Assembly: GCA_963788975.1 (NCBI GenBank)
Contig: CAWBIJ010000004.1
Span: 1,054,001 to 1,118,000, forward strand
Origin: VRUE01 sp963788975
GTDB lineage: Bacteria > Actinomycetota > Thermoleophilia > Solirubrobacterales > 70-9
DNA: 64,000 bases
Direction: 5' to 3'
In this document: in pieces, positions 49,248 to 58,978 of the stretch
Numbering within the stretch: the first letter of the stretch is position 1
Layout: each line of letters opens with the position of its first letter
The notes under the pieces: generated by a model
The model's input: only the letters and a program-made list of their open reading frames with translations
Database searches by the model: none
Told to the model about the DNA's origin: nothing
Program-made: the position numbers and the translations under genes

Positions 49248-51131
49248 CTACTCGTCGTAGACGACTGCCGCCGCGTCCCCGCCCGGCGCGGCGATCAGCT
49301 CAACCACGCGCTGAGCCAGATTCGCCTCGTCGCCGGCGAGCACCAGGTTCTCCAGGGAGTTCAGCGTCGACTCGACCCACTCCGGGTTGAGCGGCACCTG
49401 GCGGACGGCGCGGCGGATCCGCTTCGCCGCGGTCGGCTGCTGGTCCTCGTCGCCGCCGAACAGCTCCTCGTGCAGCTTCTCCCCAGGTCGCGGCTTGGTG
49501 AACTCGATCGCGATCTCCGCTTCGGGCTCATAGCCCGCGAGCCGGATCATGTTGTGGGCGAGGTCGACGATTCGCACCGGCTCGCCCATGTCGAGGACGA
49601 AGACTTCGCCCTTGCCAACGCCGATGTCGCCGGCTCGGATCACCAGCTGCACTGCCTCTGGGATCGTCATGAAGTAGCGAGTCATCTCCGGGTGGGTGAC
49701 GGTGACTGGCCCGCCGCGCTCGATCTGGCTGCGGAAGATCGGCACGACGCTGCCCGAGGAGGCGAGCACGTTGCCGAAGCGGACGCTGGCGAAGCGGGTG
49801 CCGGGGTGCTTGTGGCCGGCGAGCTCGACGATCCACTCGGCCATTGCCTTCGAGGCGCCCATCACCGTCTTCGGGTTGACCGCCTTGTCGGTGGAGACGA
49901 GGACGAAGCGCTCGACTTTCGAGGCCGCGGCGGTCTCAGCCGTGACCCTGGTCGCGATCGCGTTGTTGCGCACCGCCTCTAGCGGGTTGGCCTCCATCAG
50001 CGGCACGTGCTTGTAGGCGGCGGCGTGGAAGACGACGTCGGGCTTGAAGCGCTGCATCGTCTCCAGCATCCGGTGCGGCTCCTTGCAGTCGGCGAGCACC
50101 GACTCGACGTTGGAGAAGTGGCGCACCTCGACCATCTCGCGGTCGATCTCGAAGAGATTGTCCTCGGCGTGGTCGAGCATCACCAGCAGGCGCGGGCCGA
50201 CGCGGGCGATCTGGCGGCAGAGCTCAGACCCGATCGACCCGCCGGCGCCGGTGACGAGGACGATGCGGTCGCGCAGGTAGGCGCCGACCCGGTCGAGCTC
50301 GACGACGATCGGGTCGCGACCGAGCACGTCCTCGACCTGGACCTCGCGCAGCTGTTTGTTGAGCTGAACGCCGCCGCGCAGCAGCTCGAACACGGTGGGC
50401 AGCGTGCGAACACGGATCTCCCGCTCGCGGCAGGCGGCGACGACCTTGCCGCGCAGGGTGCCCGGCGCCGAGGGGATCGCGATCACGACCTCATCGGGCT
50501 TGGTCTCGTCGAGGATCGCAGCGATCTGCTTGGTCGAGCCGAGCACCTTCAGGCCCAGCATCCGCATCCCCCGCTTGCGCGGGTCATCGTCGACGAAGCC
50601 GATCGCGGTGGCGCCGAGGTCGGGGTTGAGCTGCAGCTCACGGACGACCATCTGGCCGCCGGAGCCAGCGCCGATGACCAGCACCTCGTGCTTGGGCACC
50701 CGCGAGCCGCGCGAGGGGCGTTCGACGACGAGGCGCACCGCGAGGCGCGCGCCGGTGATCAGGAGCAGGGTGAGGATGAAGTCCATCACCGCGACGGAGC
50801 GGGGCAGGTCGTGCGCAAACGGCTGGATCACCGTAAAGGCGACGACGAGGATCGCGCTGGCGACGGCGACCGCGCGAGCGACGAGCAGGAAGTCGCGACC
50901 GCTGACGTAGCGCCACCACTTCTGGTATAGCCCGAAGGCGGCAAAGACGACGATCTTGCCGACGACGACGAAGCCGACCGCCTGGGCGAAGAGGGTCTCG
51001 TAGCGCTGCGGCAGTCCTTCGTCGAGGAAGCGCAGGCGGAAAGCCAGGTAGAAGGCGATCGCGACCAGGACACCGTCGGCGATCACCTGCAGAACTCGGT
51101 TGCGGTAGACGGGGTGGTTCAACCGGCCCAT
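49248..51131 (-). CDS. Membrane nucleotide-sugar 4,6-dehydratase, CapD/WbpM/PglF type
   Basis: The protein has 627 aa from ATG 51131 (MGRLNHPVYRNRVLQVIADG). Four N-terminal helices (about 10-130). First Rossmann fold at about 147 (HEVLVIGAGSGGQMVVREL). Second fold, the catalytic SDR domain, at about 292 (VLVTGAGGSIGSELCRQI), with AAAYKHVPLMEANP and the active-site STDKAVNPKTVMGASKAMAE. Converts UDP-GlcNAc or a similar donor to a 4-keto-6-deoxy sugar. The frame stays open upstream through the opposite-strand uppP and dedA genes, but that part has no homology-like composition. First gene of the operon CapD - LytR_C - FlgD-like - ligase - flippase. Confidence 0.93.
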   Translation of the reverse strand: MGRLNHPVYRNRVLQVIADGVLVAIAFYLAFRLRFLDEGLPQRYETLFAQAVGFVVVGKIVVFAAFGLYQKWWRYVSGRDFLLVARAVAVASAILVVAFTVIQPFAHDLPRSVAVMDFILTLLLITGARLAVRLVVERPSRGSRVPKHEVLVIGAGSGGQMVVRELQLNPDLGATAIGFVDDDPRKRGMRMLGLKVLGSTKQIAAILDETKPDEVVIAIPSAPGTLRGKVVAACREREIRVRTLPTVFELLRGGVQLNKQLREVQVEDVLGRDPIVVELDRVGAYLRDRIVLVTGAGGSIGSELCRQIARVGPRLLVMLDHAEDNLFEIDREMVEVRHFSNVESVLADCKEPHRMLETMQRFKPDVVFHAAAYKHVPLMEANPLEAVRNNAIATRVTAETAAASKVERFVLVSTDKAVNPKTVMGASKAMAEWIVELAGHKHPGTRFASVRFGNVLASSGSVVPIFRSQIERGGPVTVTHPEMTRYFMTIPEAVQLVIRAGDIGVGKGEVFVLDMGEPVRIVDLAHNMIRLAGYEPEAEIAIEFTKPRPGEKLHEELFGGDEDQQPTAAKRIRRAVRQVPLNPEWVESTLNSLENLVLAGDEANLAQRVVELIAAPGGDAAAVVYDE

Positions 51132-51188
51132 GGAGGAACCCGATTCTAGATGCTGGTTGGAGCGGTCCCTACAATGCCCGCTCCGCGA

Positions 51189-51893
51189 ATGCTCCCTCTC
51201 GCCAGCGTCACAGACTTCTTCTTGGACCCGATCGTCAACGCGGGGACCGACTTCATCAGCTCCACCGGCTTGCCGGCGGTGTTCATCCTGATGGCGCTGG
51301 AGTCCGCCTGCCTGCCTGTTCCCAGCGAGGCGATCATGCTCTTCGCCGGCTCCAGCGTCGCCGCCGGCGAACTCTCGATGTTCGGGATCGTCGCCGCCGG
51401 TGTGCTCGGCAACCTGGTCGGGTCCTGGGCGGCCTACGCGGTCGGCTACTACGCGCGGCTGGACCTGCTGGAGAAAAACCGGCTGATCCACCTGCCGCCC
51501 AAGTACCTGAAATGGGCCGACGACTGGTTCGAGCGCTACGGCGACGCGACCGTCTTCTTCACCCGCATGCTGCCGATCATCCGCACCTTCATCTCGCTGC
51601 CGGCGGGGGTCGCGAAGATGCCGTTCTGGCGCTTCACCGTGCTCACCCTGCTCGGCTGCATCCCCTGGGTGCTGATGCTGGGGCTGGTCGGCGAGGCAGT
51701 CGGGGAGAACTGGGAGGAGTGGCGGGGCCACCTGCACTACCTCGACTACGCCGTCGTCGTCGCCGCACTCGGCCTCGGCATCTACCTGCTGGTCCGCCGT
51801 TATCGCGGCGGTGGCCCGGGCGCGAAGCCGGAGACGGTCGGCGAGGAGCATGGCGGGCCAGGAGAGCCGGCCAGCTCCAGCGGCAAGGCTTGA
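51189..51893 (+). CDS. DedA family membrane protein
   Basis: The protein has 234 aa from ATG 51189; Mets at 51174 and 51150 in frame are possible, but TACAAT at 51170-51175 looks like the -10 box. Core motifs of the SNARE-associated/VTT domain: FILMALESACLPVPSEAIML and FFTRMLPIIRTFISLPAGVA, then KMPFWRF, with the conserved Arg and Pro. DedA proteins include undecaprenyl-phosphate flippases, which suits the uppP gene fused to its end by a TTGA overlap. The C-terminal tail is Gly/Pro-rich and cytosolic. Confidence 0.9.
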   Translation: MLPLASVTDFFLDPIVNAGTDFISSTGLPAVFILMALESACLPVPSEAIMLFAGSSVAAGELSMFGIVAAGVLGNLVGSWAAYAVGYYARLDLLEKNRLIHLPPKYLKWADDWFERYGDATVFFTRMLPIIRTFISLPAGVAKMPFWRFTVLTLLGCIPWVLMLGLVGEAVGENWEEWRGHLHYLDYAVVVAALGLGIYLLVRRYRGGGPGAKPETVGEEHGGPGEPASSSGKA

Positions 51894-52702
51894 GCGAACC
51901 GGCCGACGGCAGCATTCCCGACCGGCGCGCGCTGGCACTGGGGGTCGTGCAGGGGCCCACGGAGCTGCTGCCGGTATCCAGCTCTGCCCACATCGTCCTC
52001 GTCCCCTGGCTGGCGGGCTGGGAGTGGGAGGCGATCGACCCCGAGGTGCGCAAGAGCTTCGAGGTGGCGCTGCACGCCGGGGCGGCCGGGGCGTTGATCG
52101 TCGGGCAGCGGCGCTTGATCGCCGAAGAGCTACGGGCGTTCGACCTGCGCGGCGCCGCCGTCCTCGCCCTCTCCTTCCTCCCAGCGGCGCTCGCCGGCTA
52201 CTCGCTCGAGCGGCAGATCGAGCGGCGGCTCGGCGGGCCGCGGGCGACAGCGATCGGGCTGCTCGCCGGAGCGGCGGCGATGGCGCTCGGCGACACCCGT
52301 CCTCAGCTGCGCGGTCGGGGCGAGGCGGGGGCGGCGGATGGGCTCGCCCTCGGCCTCGCGCAGGCAACCGCCCTCGCGCCCGGCGTATCGCGCAACGGGG
52401 CGACCCTGGCGGCGGCGCGCTGGCGGCGCTTCTCACGTGACCAGGCGAATCTGCTCTCGCGGACCGTCGCGCTGCCGATCATCGTTGGCGCCACCGCGCT
52501 GAAGGGCGTGCGCCTCGCCCGACGCGGCACGACGCCCTCCGTCCGTCGCTCGATGACCCTCGGGGTCGCCGCCTCCTTCGTCTCGACCCTCGCCTCGCAG
52601 CGGCTGATCGACCTGGCCGAGCGCGACCGGGCTCTTTGGCCGTACGCGGCGTACCGCGCCGCGCTTGCGGCCGCAGTGCTGGTGAAGCTGCGCCAGCGCT
52701 GA
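51890..52702 (+). CDS. uppP: Undecaprenyl-diphosphatase
   Basis: The protein has 270 aa from TTG 51890, overlapping the dedA stop (TTGA) behind AAGG; no ATG or GTG gives the full first motif. Motif 1 is GVVQGPTELLPVSSSAHIVL, where typical members read QGLTEFLPVSSSGH. Motif 2 is LAPGVSRNGATLAAAR, where PGTSRSGAT is typical. About eight helices. It recycles the carrier by removing phosphate from undecaprenyl diphosphate outside the membrane. With DedA it forms a carrier-recycling pair next to the polysaccharide locus. The motif changes keep the key Glu, Ser and Arg. Confidence 0.92.
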   Translation: MSEPADGSIPDRRALALGVVQGPTELLPVSSSAHIVLVPWLAGWEWEAIDPEVRKSFEVALHAGAAGALIVGQRRLIAEELRAFDLRGAAVLALSFLPAALAGYSLERQIERRLGGPRATAIGLLAGAAAMALGDTRPQLRGRGEAGAADGLALGLAQATALAPGVSRNGATLAAARWRRFSRDQANLLSRTVALPIIVGATALKGVRLARRGTTPSVRRSMTLGVAASFVSTLASQRLIDLAERDRALWPYAAYRAALAAAVLVKLRQR

Positions 52703-52728
52703 GCTCAGGCCTACTAACACCCCCCTAG

Positions 52729-52817
52729 CTCCAAATCTTGGAGAAACTTGGAGATAACTGGGAGATGTGCTACAAACTCCAAATCTTGGAGAAACTTGGA
52801 GATAACTGGGAGATGTG
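52729..52817 (+). repeat. Two perfect 41-bp direct repeats upstream of the Fic gene
   Basis: 52729-52769 and 52777-52817 are identical, 48 bp apart start to start. Each holds CTCCAAATCTTGGAG (arms CTCCAA/TTGGAG) and three 10-bp-spaced words TTGGAGAAAC, TTGGAGATAA, CTGGGAGATG, and ends with a ribosome site and GTG. The second GTG begins the Fic gene, so the first copy carries a decoy start. Confidence 0.85.
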
Positions 52818-54154
52818 GTGTTCGTAGCCAAAGCGCCGACGACCGAAGAGGTTCTGGAGAAGCTCTCTGCAGCTGAGCTCATGGGCGTGGTCGCTGCCCC
52901 AGAGGACGTGCGCGCGAGGCATGAGTACCTCCACTGGGACAAGTTGCGCCATCTGAGCCCGCCGCAAGGGCTGACCAGCGAGCAGTGGTGGCTCAAGGTC
53001 AGATACGCGAGGGAGGGCGAGCTCCGCAAGCTGCCGCTGACCGACTCCCAGGGGACACCGTTCAGCTATGGCGTGCTGGACAGCATGCTTCGACAGCTTC
53101 ACCACATCGACCAGCGCTGCGGTGGTGAGGTGGCCATGGACGAGGTGGTCACTTCAGAGAAGCGCGCCGGGCGCCGGTTCCTCGTCAACTCCCTGATGGA
53201 GGAGGCGATCCGTTCGAGCCAGCTAGAGGGGGCGACGACGTCGAGGGTTGTCGCCAAGGAGATGCTGCGCAGCGGCCGCGAACCGCTCGACCGCAGCGAG
53301 CGGATGATCGCTAACAACTACCGGGCGCTGCAGTTCATGCGCGAGGAGATGGACGAAAGCCTCAGCACCGAGTCGGTGATGGAGCTCCACCGGATCCTCA
53401 CCGAAGGGACCCTCAGGGATCCGTCCGCGGCCGGACGCATGCAGCTTCCAGATGAGCCCCGAGTAGCCGTTTTCGACCGCGACGAGCAAACGCCGGTTCA
53501 TCATCCGCCGCCGGCAGAGCAACTGCCCAAGCGGATGCGGACGCTCTGCGAGTTTGCCAATGAGGGAGACGATGGTGAGCGCTTCATCCATCCCGTGCTG
53601 CGAGCGATCCTGCTGCACTTCTGGCTCGCCTATGACCACCCTTTCGAGGACGGCAACGGGCGCACCGCGCGGATCCTCTTCTTCTGGCTGATGCGGGTCC
53701 GTGGCTACTGGCTGGCCGAGTACCTGCCGATCTCGCGGCTGATCCGTAACGCCCCTAGTCAGTACGGCCGCGCCTTCCTGGAGACCGAGACGGACGGAGG
53801 CGATACGACCTATTTCCTGATCCACCAGCTGGACGTAATCGAGCGGGCGATCGCCGATCTCCACGACTACCTGCAGCGCAAGACCTCCGAGGTCCAGGAC
53901 ATGGAGAGGCTCCTGCACGGCGCCGACTACCTCAACGGGCGACAGCTGGCCCTGCTCATCGACGCGGTGCGCAATCCCGATGCCGCCTACTCCTTCGAAA
54001 GCCACGCGATGAGCCACCGCGTCTCCCACGAGACCGCGCGATCGGACCTTCGTGGCCTTGCTGAGCGCGAATTGCTGGTGCGGCGGGCGCGAGGTCGCAA
54101 GTACCTGTTCGAGCCGGCTCCCGATCTCGCCGAGCGACTGAAAGAATCGCCTGC

Positions 54155-54158
<4 letters not shown>
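52815..54158 (+). CDS. Fic-domain protein with C-terminal winged helix
   Basis: The protein has 447 aa. The inhibitory motif lies before the Fic core: IRSSQLEGATTSRVV, with the S-x-x-x-E pattern, meaning class II (N-terminal inhibition). The Fic loop HPFEDGNGRTARILFF is complete, so AMP transfer to a protein Tyr/Ser/Thr is expected. The C-terminal part at about 370-440 (HRVSHETARSDLRGLAEREL) is a winged-helix DNA-binding domain. GTG start behind GGGAG in the second 41-bp repeat. The overlap with purM (GTGA) suggests cotranscription. Autoregulation through the repeats is inferred. Confidence 0.92.
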
Positions 54159-55165
<1,007 letters not shown>

Positions 55166-56677
55166 ATGGACACCCGCCCCTCGAGCTCGATGATCGGAAC
55201 CACGCTCTCCGGCCGCTACCGGCTGGAGGCGAAGCTGGGCAGCGGCGGGATGTCGACGGTCTACCTGGCGCGCGACGAGACGCTCGACCGCTCGGTCGCG
55301 GTCAAGGTGATGCACCGGGAGATGTCCGAGCAGGAGGACCAGCTCGAGCGCTTCCGCCAGGAGGCGCGCGCCGTCGCCAAGCTCTCCCATCCCAACGTCG
55401 TCTCGGTGATCGACGCCGGCGAGGACGGCGGCTATCCGTACATCGTCTTCGAGTACGTCGAGGGGGAGACACTGAAGCAGCGGATCGCGCGGGTCGGGGC
55501 GCTCGACACCCAGGACGCGATCGCCTACGCGATCGAGGTCGCGCGCGGCCTCAGCGTGGCCCACGCCCGCAAGCTGGTCCACCGCGACATCAAGCCTCAG
55601 AACGTCTTGATCGACAGCGAGGGGCGGGCGAAGCTGACCGACTTCGGCATCTCGCGCCAGCTCGAGCAGGACGGGATGACGGCGACCGGCCGCGTGCTGG
55701 GCACCACGGACTACGTCTCCCCGGAGCAGGCGATGGGCAAGCAGGTCGATCCTCGCTCCGACATCTACTCGCTCGGCGTCGTGCTTTACGAGATGCTGCT
55801 CGGCCAGGTCCCCTTCCAAGCCGACAGCCAGGTCGGGGTGGCGATGAAGCACGTCAACGAGGACCTGCCCGACGTGCAGCGGCGGCGCGAGGACCTCTCC
55901 GCCGCCGCTGCTCTCGTGGTCGAGCGCGCCACCTCGAAGGACCCGGGCCAGCGCTACCAGCAGGTCGGGGAGATGATCGACGACCTCTCCACCGCGCTCG
56001 AGGTCGAAGCGGCGCGGGCGGGGTCGACCACCGGCGAGGCGACCACCGTGCTGGAGGCGGTACCGCCTCCGAAGCGCAAGCTCTCGGAGAGGAGGGGGTG
56101 GTCATGGGCCGCGATCGTCGCCCTGCTGCTTGTCGCCGGCGGCGCCCTGCTCGCGGTGAAGCTGATCTCCGACGGGCTCGGAGGGGGCGGCGCCAACGAG
56201 GGCAAGGGCCAGCCGGTCGCGATCTCCTCGGCCACCGACTACGACCCGCAGGGCGACGAAGAAGAGAGCGGAGGCGAGGTCGAACTGGCTGTCGACGGTA
56301 ACCCGACCGGGAGCGCCTGGGAGACCGAGCACTACGACTCCGAGGTCTTCGAAGGGACGAAGACCGGTCCCAACCCCGGCGTCGGCATTTACGTCACGGC
56401 CGTCTCGGCAGTTACCCCTGTACGGATGCTCGTCCGCACTTCGGCGCCGGGCTGGGACGCCGAGGTCTACGCCGCTGTGGCCGGGCCCCCCGCCGAACTG
56501 TCCGGCTGGGGCGAACCGGTCGGCACGGTCAGCGACGCAGCGGCACTGGAGGAGATCGCCCTACAGGTCCCGCAGCCATCGCGCTACTTCCTGCTCTGGT
56601 TCACCAAAGCCGCCGAATCCCGCGACCAGCCAGGCCGTTACAAGGTAGAGGTCTCGGACATCAAGCTGCTGGGCTGA
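55166..56677 (+). CDS. Membrane Ser/Thr protein kinase with discoidin-like sensor
   Basis: The protein has 503 aa. Kinase domain at about 14-275: LGSGGMSTVYLARD, catalytic VHRDIKPQNVL, LTDFGISRQ, TTDYVSPEQ, all complete. One membrane helix at about 313-333 (WAAIVALLLVAGGALLAVKL). The exterior domain at about 350-500 (SSATDYDPQGDEEE, VDGNPTGSAWETEHYDSEVF) resembles the discoidin/F5-8C-like module found behind MviN and some actinobacterial kinases. There are no PASTA repeats, unlike the second kinase at 59941. It follows purM with no gap. The signal and targets are unknown. Confidence 0.9.
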   Translation: MDTRPSSSMIGTTLSGRYRLEAKLGSGGMSTVYLARDETLDRSVAVKVMHREMSEQEDQLERFRQEARAVAKLSHPNVVSVIDAGEDGGYPYIVFEYVEGETLKQRIARVGALDTQDAIAYAIEVARGLSVAHARKLVHRDIKPQNVLIDSEGRAKLTDFGISRQLEQDGMTATGRVLGTTDYVSPEQAMGKQVDPRSDIYSLGVVLYEMLLGQVPFQADSQVGVAMKHVNEDLPDVQRRREDLSAAAALVVERATSKDPGQRYQQVGEMIDDLSTALEVEAARAGSTTGEATTVLEAVPPPKRKLSERRGWSWAAIVALLLVAGGALLAVKLISDGLGGGGANEGKGQPVAISSATDYDPQGDEEESGGEVELAVDGNPTGSAWETEHYDSEVFEGTKTGPNPGVGIYVTAVSAVTPVRMLVRTSAPGWDAEVYAAVAGPPAELSGWGEPVGTVSDAAALEEIALQVPQPSRYFLLWFTKAAESRDQPGRYKVEVSDIKLLG

Positions 56678-56685
56678 GCCGCCGG

Positions 56686-56691
56686 TAGCAT
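56686..56691 (+). promoter_or_regulatory. -10 box of a probable leaderless promoter
   Basis: TAGCAT lies 7 nt before the ATG at 56699, in the short gap after the kinase gene. Same box and spacing as 9852-9857. Confidence 0.45.
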
Positions 56692-56698
56692 CGGTGCG

Positions 56699-58090
56699 AT
56701 GCGACGGGCAGTGGGAGCGACGGTTCTGAGCCTGGTGTTGCTGACCGCCGTCACCGGCGCTGCCCAGGCCGAAGAACGCTACGCGGCGGCAGGCAATCCC
56801 GGCGGGCCCTGCACCAAAGCGGAACCGTGTTCGCTGCAGGAGGCGGTGACAGGGGCGGCCAGCAACGACGAGGTGATCGTCACAGCGGGGTCCTACTCGA
56901 CCAATGCCTCGATCATGGCGCCGCTCGGCGTGGAAAACCTTTACGTGCACGGCGATTTCGGCGGGCCGATGCCGACCATCTCTGCCGTCATCACCGAAGG
57001 AGCCCCGATCTCGATCGGGGCTGGAGGACGGATCGGCTACCTCGACGTATCCAACACAGGCCCGGAAGCGACCGGGGTCAGCTGCCCGGCGGGAGGTCGC
57101 GTCGACCGGGTGCGCGCCAGCGTCAGCGGGGAATTCAGCGTCGGGCTCTCGCTGGCCGAGGGGTGCGTCGCGCGCGACAGCCTCTTCCGGGCCAGCGGCA
57201 CCACCGCGCGGGCGGTGTCCGCTTTCGGGACGAACGGGCAGACGAGCGTGGGACGCAACCTGACGGCGATCGCGACGGGCGCCGAATCGACCGCAGTGCG
57301 CTCGCACTACAACGGCCTCTTCGAAGAGGGCTCCTACACGCTCAACCTGGCCAACGTGATCGCCAGCGGCCAGGGCGGCGACCTGGAAGCGACCGAAAAT
57401 CTTGAAGGCCCGGGGCACATCGTCGTCTCCAACTCCAACTTCGACGTTGGCCTCCAAAAAGGAGGCGCGAAAATCACCGGCTCCGCCAACCAGACGGCGC
57501 TGCCTCAGTTCGTCAACGCGGCGGCAGGCGACTACCGCCAGGCAGCGGGCTCGCCGACGATCGACGCCGGGACGACGGACCAGATCGGAGCGCTCGACCT
57601 CGCCGGCAATCCGCGGGTCCAGGGCTCCGCGCCCGACAGCGGGGCCTACGAGGCCTTCCGTCCGCCAGACCCGCCGCCGATAGCAGCGATCACGTCGCTC
57701 AGCATCGCCCCGAGCGCTTTTCGCACGGTCAACGCCGGGGGGGCAGTCGTCTCCACGCGGCCTGCTCGGAGCGGAAAAGTCCCTATCGGCGGCAGAGTCT
57801 CCTATGGCCTCTCCATCGCCGCCACTGTCAGCTTTACGGTCGAGCGGGTGCTGCCCGGGCGCAGGGTCAAAGGGAAGTGCCGAAAGGTAACCCCCGCAAA
57901 CCGCAACCGCCGGAAATGCGTCCGCTACAAGCCTGTCAAAGGCAGCTTCTCTATCTCCGGCGCGGCGGGCGTCAACCGGTTCCGCTTCTCCGGTCGCATC
58001 AAAGGCAAAGCGCTGCGATCTGGTCGCTACCGGCTCGTCGCCCGGGTTAGCGACTCGGTCAAGCGCGACGCCTTCCGGATCGTCGGCTGA
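56699..58090 (+). CDS. Secreted right-handed beta-helix-type protein
   Basis: The protein has 463 aa. The signal peptide is VGATVLSLVLLTAVTGAAQA. The mature start (GNPGGPCTKAEPCSLQEAVT) and end of the helix region (AAGDYRQAAGSPTIDAGTTD, DLAGNPRVQGSAPDSGAYE) are the marks of the choice-of-anchor-Q / pectin-lyase-like secreted family. The last 120 residues form a basic beta domain with two Cys (GKCRKVTPANRNRRKCVRYK), similar to tails of other exported proteins here. Probably a surface or extracellular protein; no catalytic residues can be assigned. Confidence 0.82.
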   Translation: MRRAVGATVLSLVLLTAVTGAAQAEERYAAAGNPGGPCTKAEPCSLQEAVTGAASNDEVIVTAGSYSTNASIMAPLGVENLYVHGDFGGPMPTISAVITEGAPISIGAGGRIGYLDVSNTGPEATGVSCPAGGRVDRVRASVSGEFSVGLSLAEGCVARDSLFRASGTTARAVSAFGTNGQTSVGRNLTAIATGAESTAVRSHYNGLFEEGSYTLNLANVIASGQGGDLEATENLEGPGHIVVSNSNFDVGLQKGGAKITGSANQTALPQFVNAAAGDYRQAAGSPTIDAGTTDQIGALDLAGNPRVQGSAPDSGAYEAFRPPDPPPIAAITSLSIAPSAFRTVNAGGAVVSTRPARSGKVPIGGRVSYGLSIAATVSFTVERVLPGRRVKGKCRKVTPANRNRRKCVRYKPVKGSFSISGAAGVNRFRFSGRIKGKALRSGRYRLVARVSDSVKRDAFRIVG

Positions 58091-58111
58091 CGAACCGGAG
58101 AGGAAGATCAC

Positions 58112-58117
58112 TAGGCT
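58112..58117 (+). promoter_or_regulatory. -10 box of a probable leaderless promoter
   Basis: TAGGCT lies 7 nt before the ATG at 58125. Confidence 0.42.
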
Positions 58118-58124
58118 GGCAAGC

Positions 58125-58978
58125 ATGAGGGTTCACGGGATTCGAGCCAGTGTCGTCAGCCTCGCGCTGACCGTCCTGCTCTTCGCCTCCTCCGCCAGCG
58201 CTGCGACCACGATCGGTCAGGCGCCGCCGACGACGGGGAAAGCTTCGTGTGTGGGCCCGGCGTAGGGCTACAGCTGTCGGTGGAAACCGGCGTGCTCTAC
58301 ACGATTCCAGGTGCAGGGGTCATCACTCGGTGGCGCAGCTCAGCGAGCGGCACGGTGGCGCTTTCCGTGTGGAAAGGCAGCGGAACGGTGTGGACGGTGA
58401 TCGCCGAGGACCAGCAGACCATCGCCGGCGCCTTGACCGAGTTCGGGGTCCGGATCCCCGTCGCCGGGGGCGAGCACATCGGCCTTCGGATGCCGAACCC
58501 GACACCTGACTGCCTGTACCAGACCAGCGATGCTGGAGATCAGATCGGGGTCGCCGTAGCGGCGCCAATCGGTTCCCCCGTCGCGATTACCCCCGTGAGC
58601 GGCTATCGGTTCAACGTCGCGGTCGACGTCGAGCCGGACGGCGACAAAGACGGCTACGGCGACGAGACCCAGGATCAGTGTCCCGGCAACTCGGCGACTG
58701 CGGGTCCTTGCCCAGACGTCATCCCTCCCGTGACGACGATCGGCAAACACCCTGCGAGGAAATCGGCCAAACGCAAAGCGAGGTTCACGTTCACGGCCAA
58801 CGAGCCGGGAGCAAGGTTCGAGTGCAAGCTCGATAAAGGCAAATTCAGGCCATGCAGCTCTCCGTTCAGGCGGAAACTCGGCGTCGGCCGACACAAATTC
58901 TCGGTGCGCTCGGTCGACGCGGCCGGAAACGTGGACGCCACGCCGGCCAAATTCAGCTGGAAAATCCTCGAGGGCTGA
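58125..58978 (+). CDS. Secreted protein with calcium-type repeat and Ig-like end, single-base frameshift
   Basis: The start at 58125 encodes a clean signal peptide (VVSLALTVLLFASSASAATT) and runs to ASCVGPA, then a TAG at 58263-58265. The body lies in another frame: GVGLQLSVETGVLYTIPGAG onward to the stop at 58978. One extra G in the CCCGG at about 58256-58260 would give CVGPGVGLQL and about 284 aa. Body: a beta domain; DGDKDGYGDETQDQCPGN, a thrombospondin-3-like Asp-rich calcium motif; and an Ig-like domain (FECKLDKGKFRPCSSPF, VDAAGNVDATPAKFSW) common at surface-protein ends. The frame break is probably a base-calling error. Confidence 0.72.

Noticed and set aside
51132..52436. Upstream extension of the CapD frame by about 435 codons
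   Set aside because: Arg/Pro/Ala-rich and antisense to dedA and uppP; homology begins at the ATG at 51131.
52729..52817. Possible CRISPR array
   Set aside because: Only two repeats, a 7-bp spacer, no cas genes, and the second repeat contains the Fic start codon.
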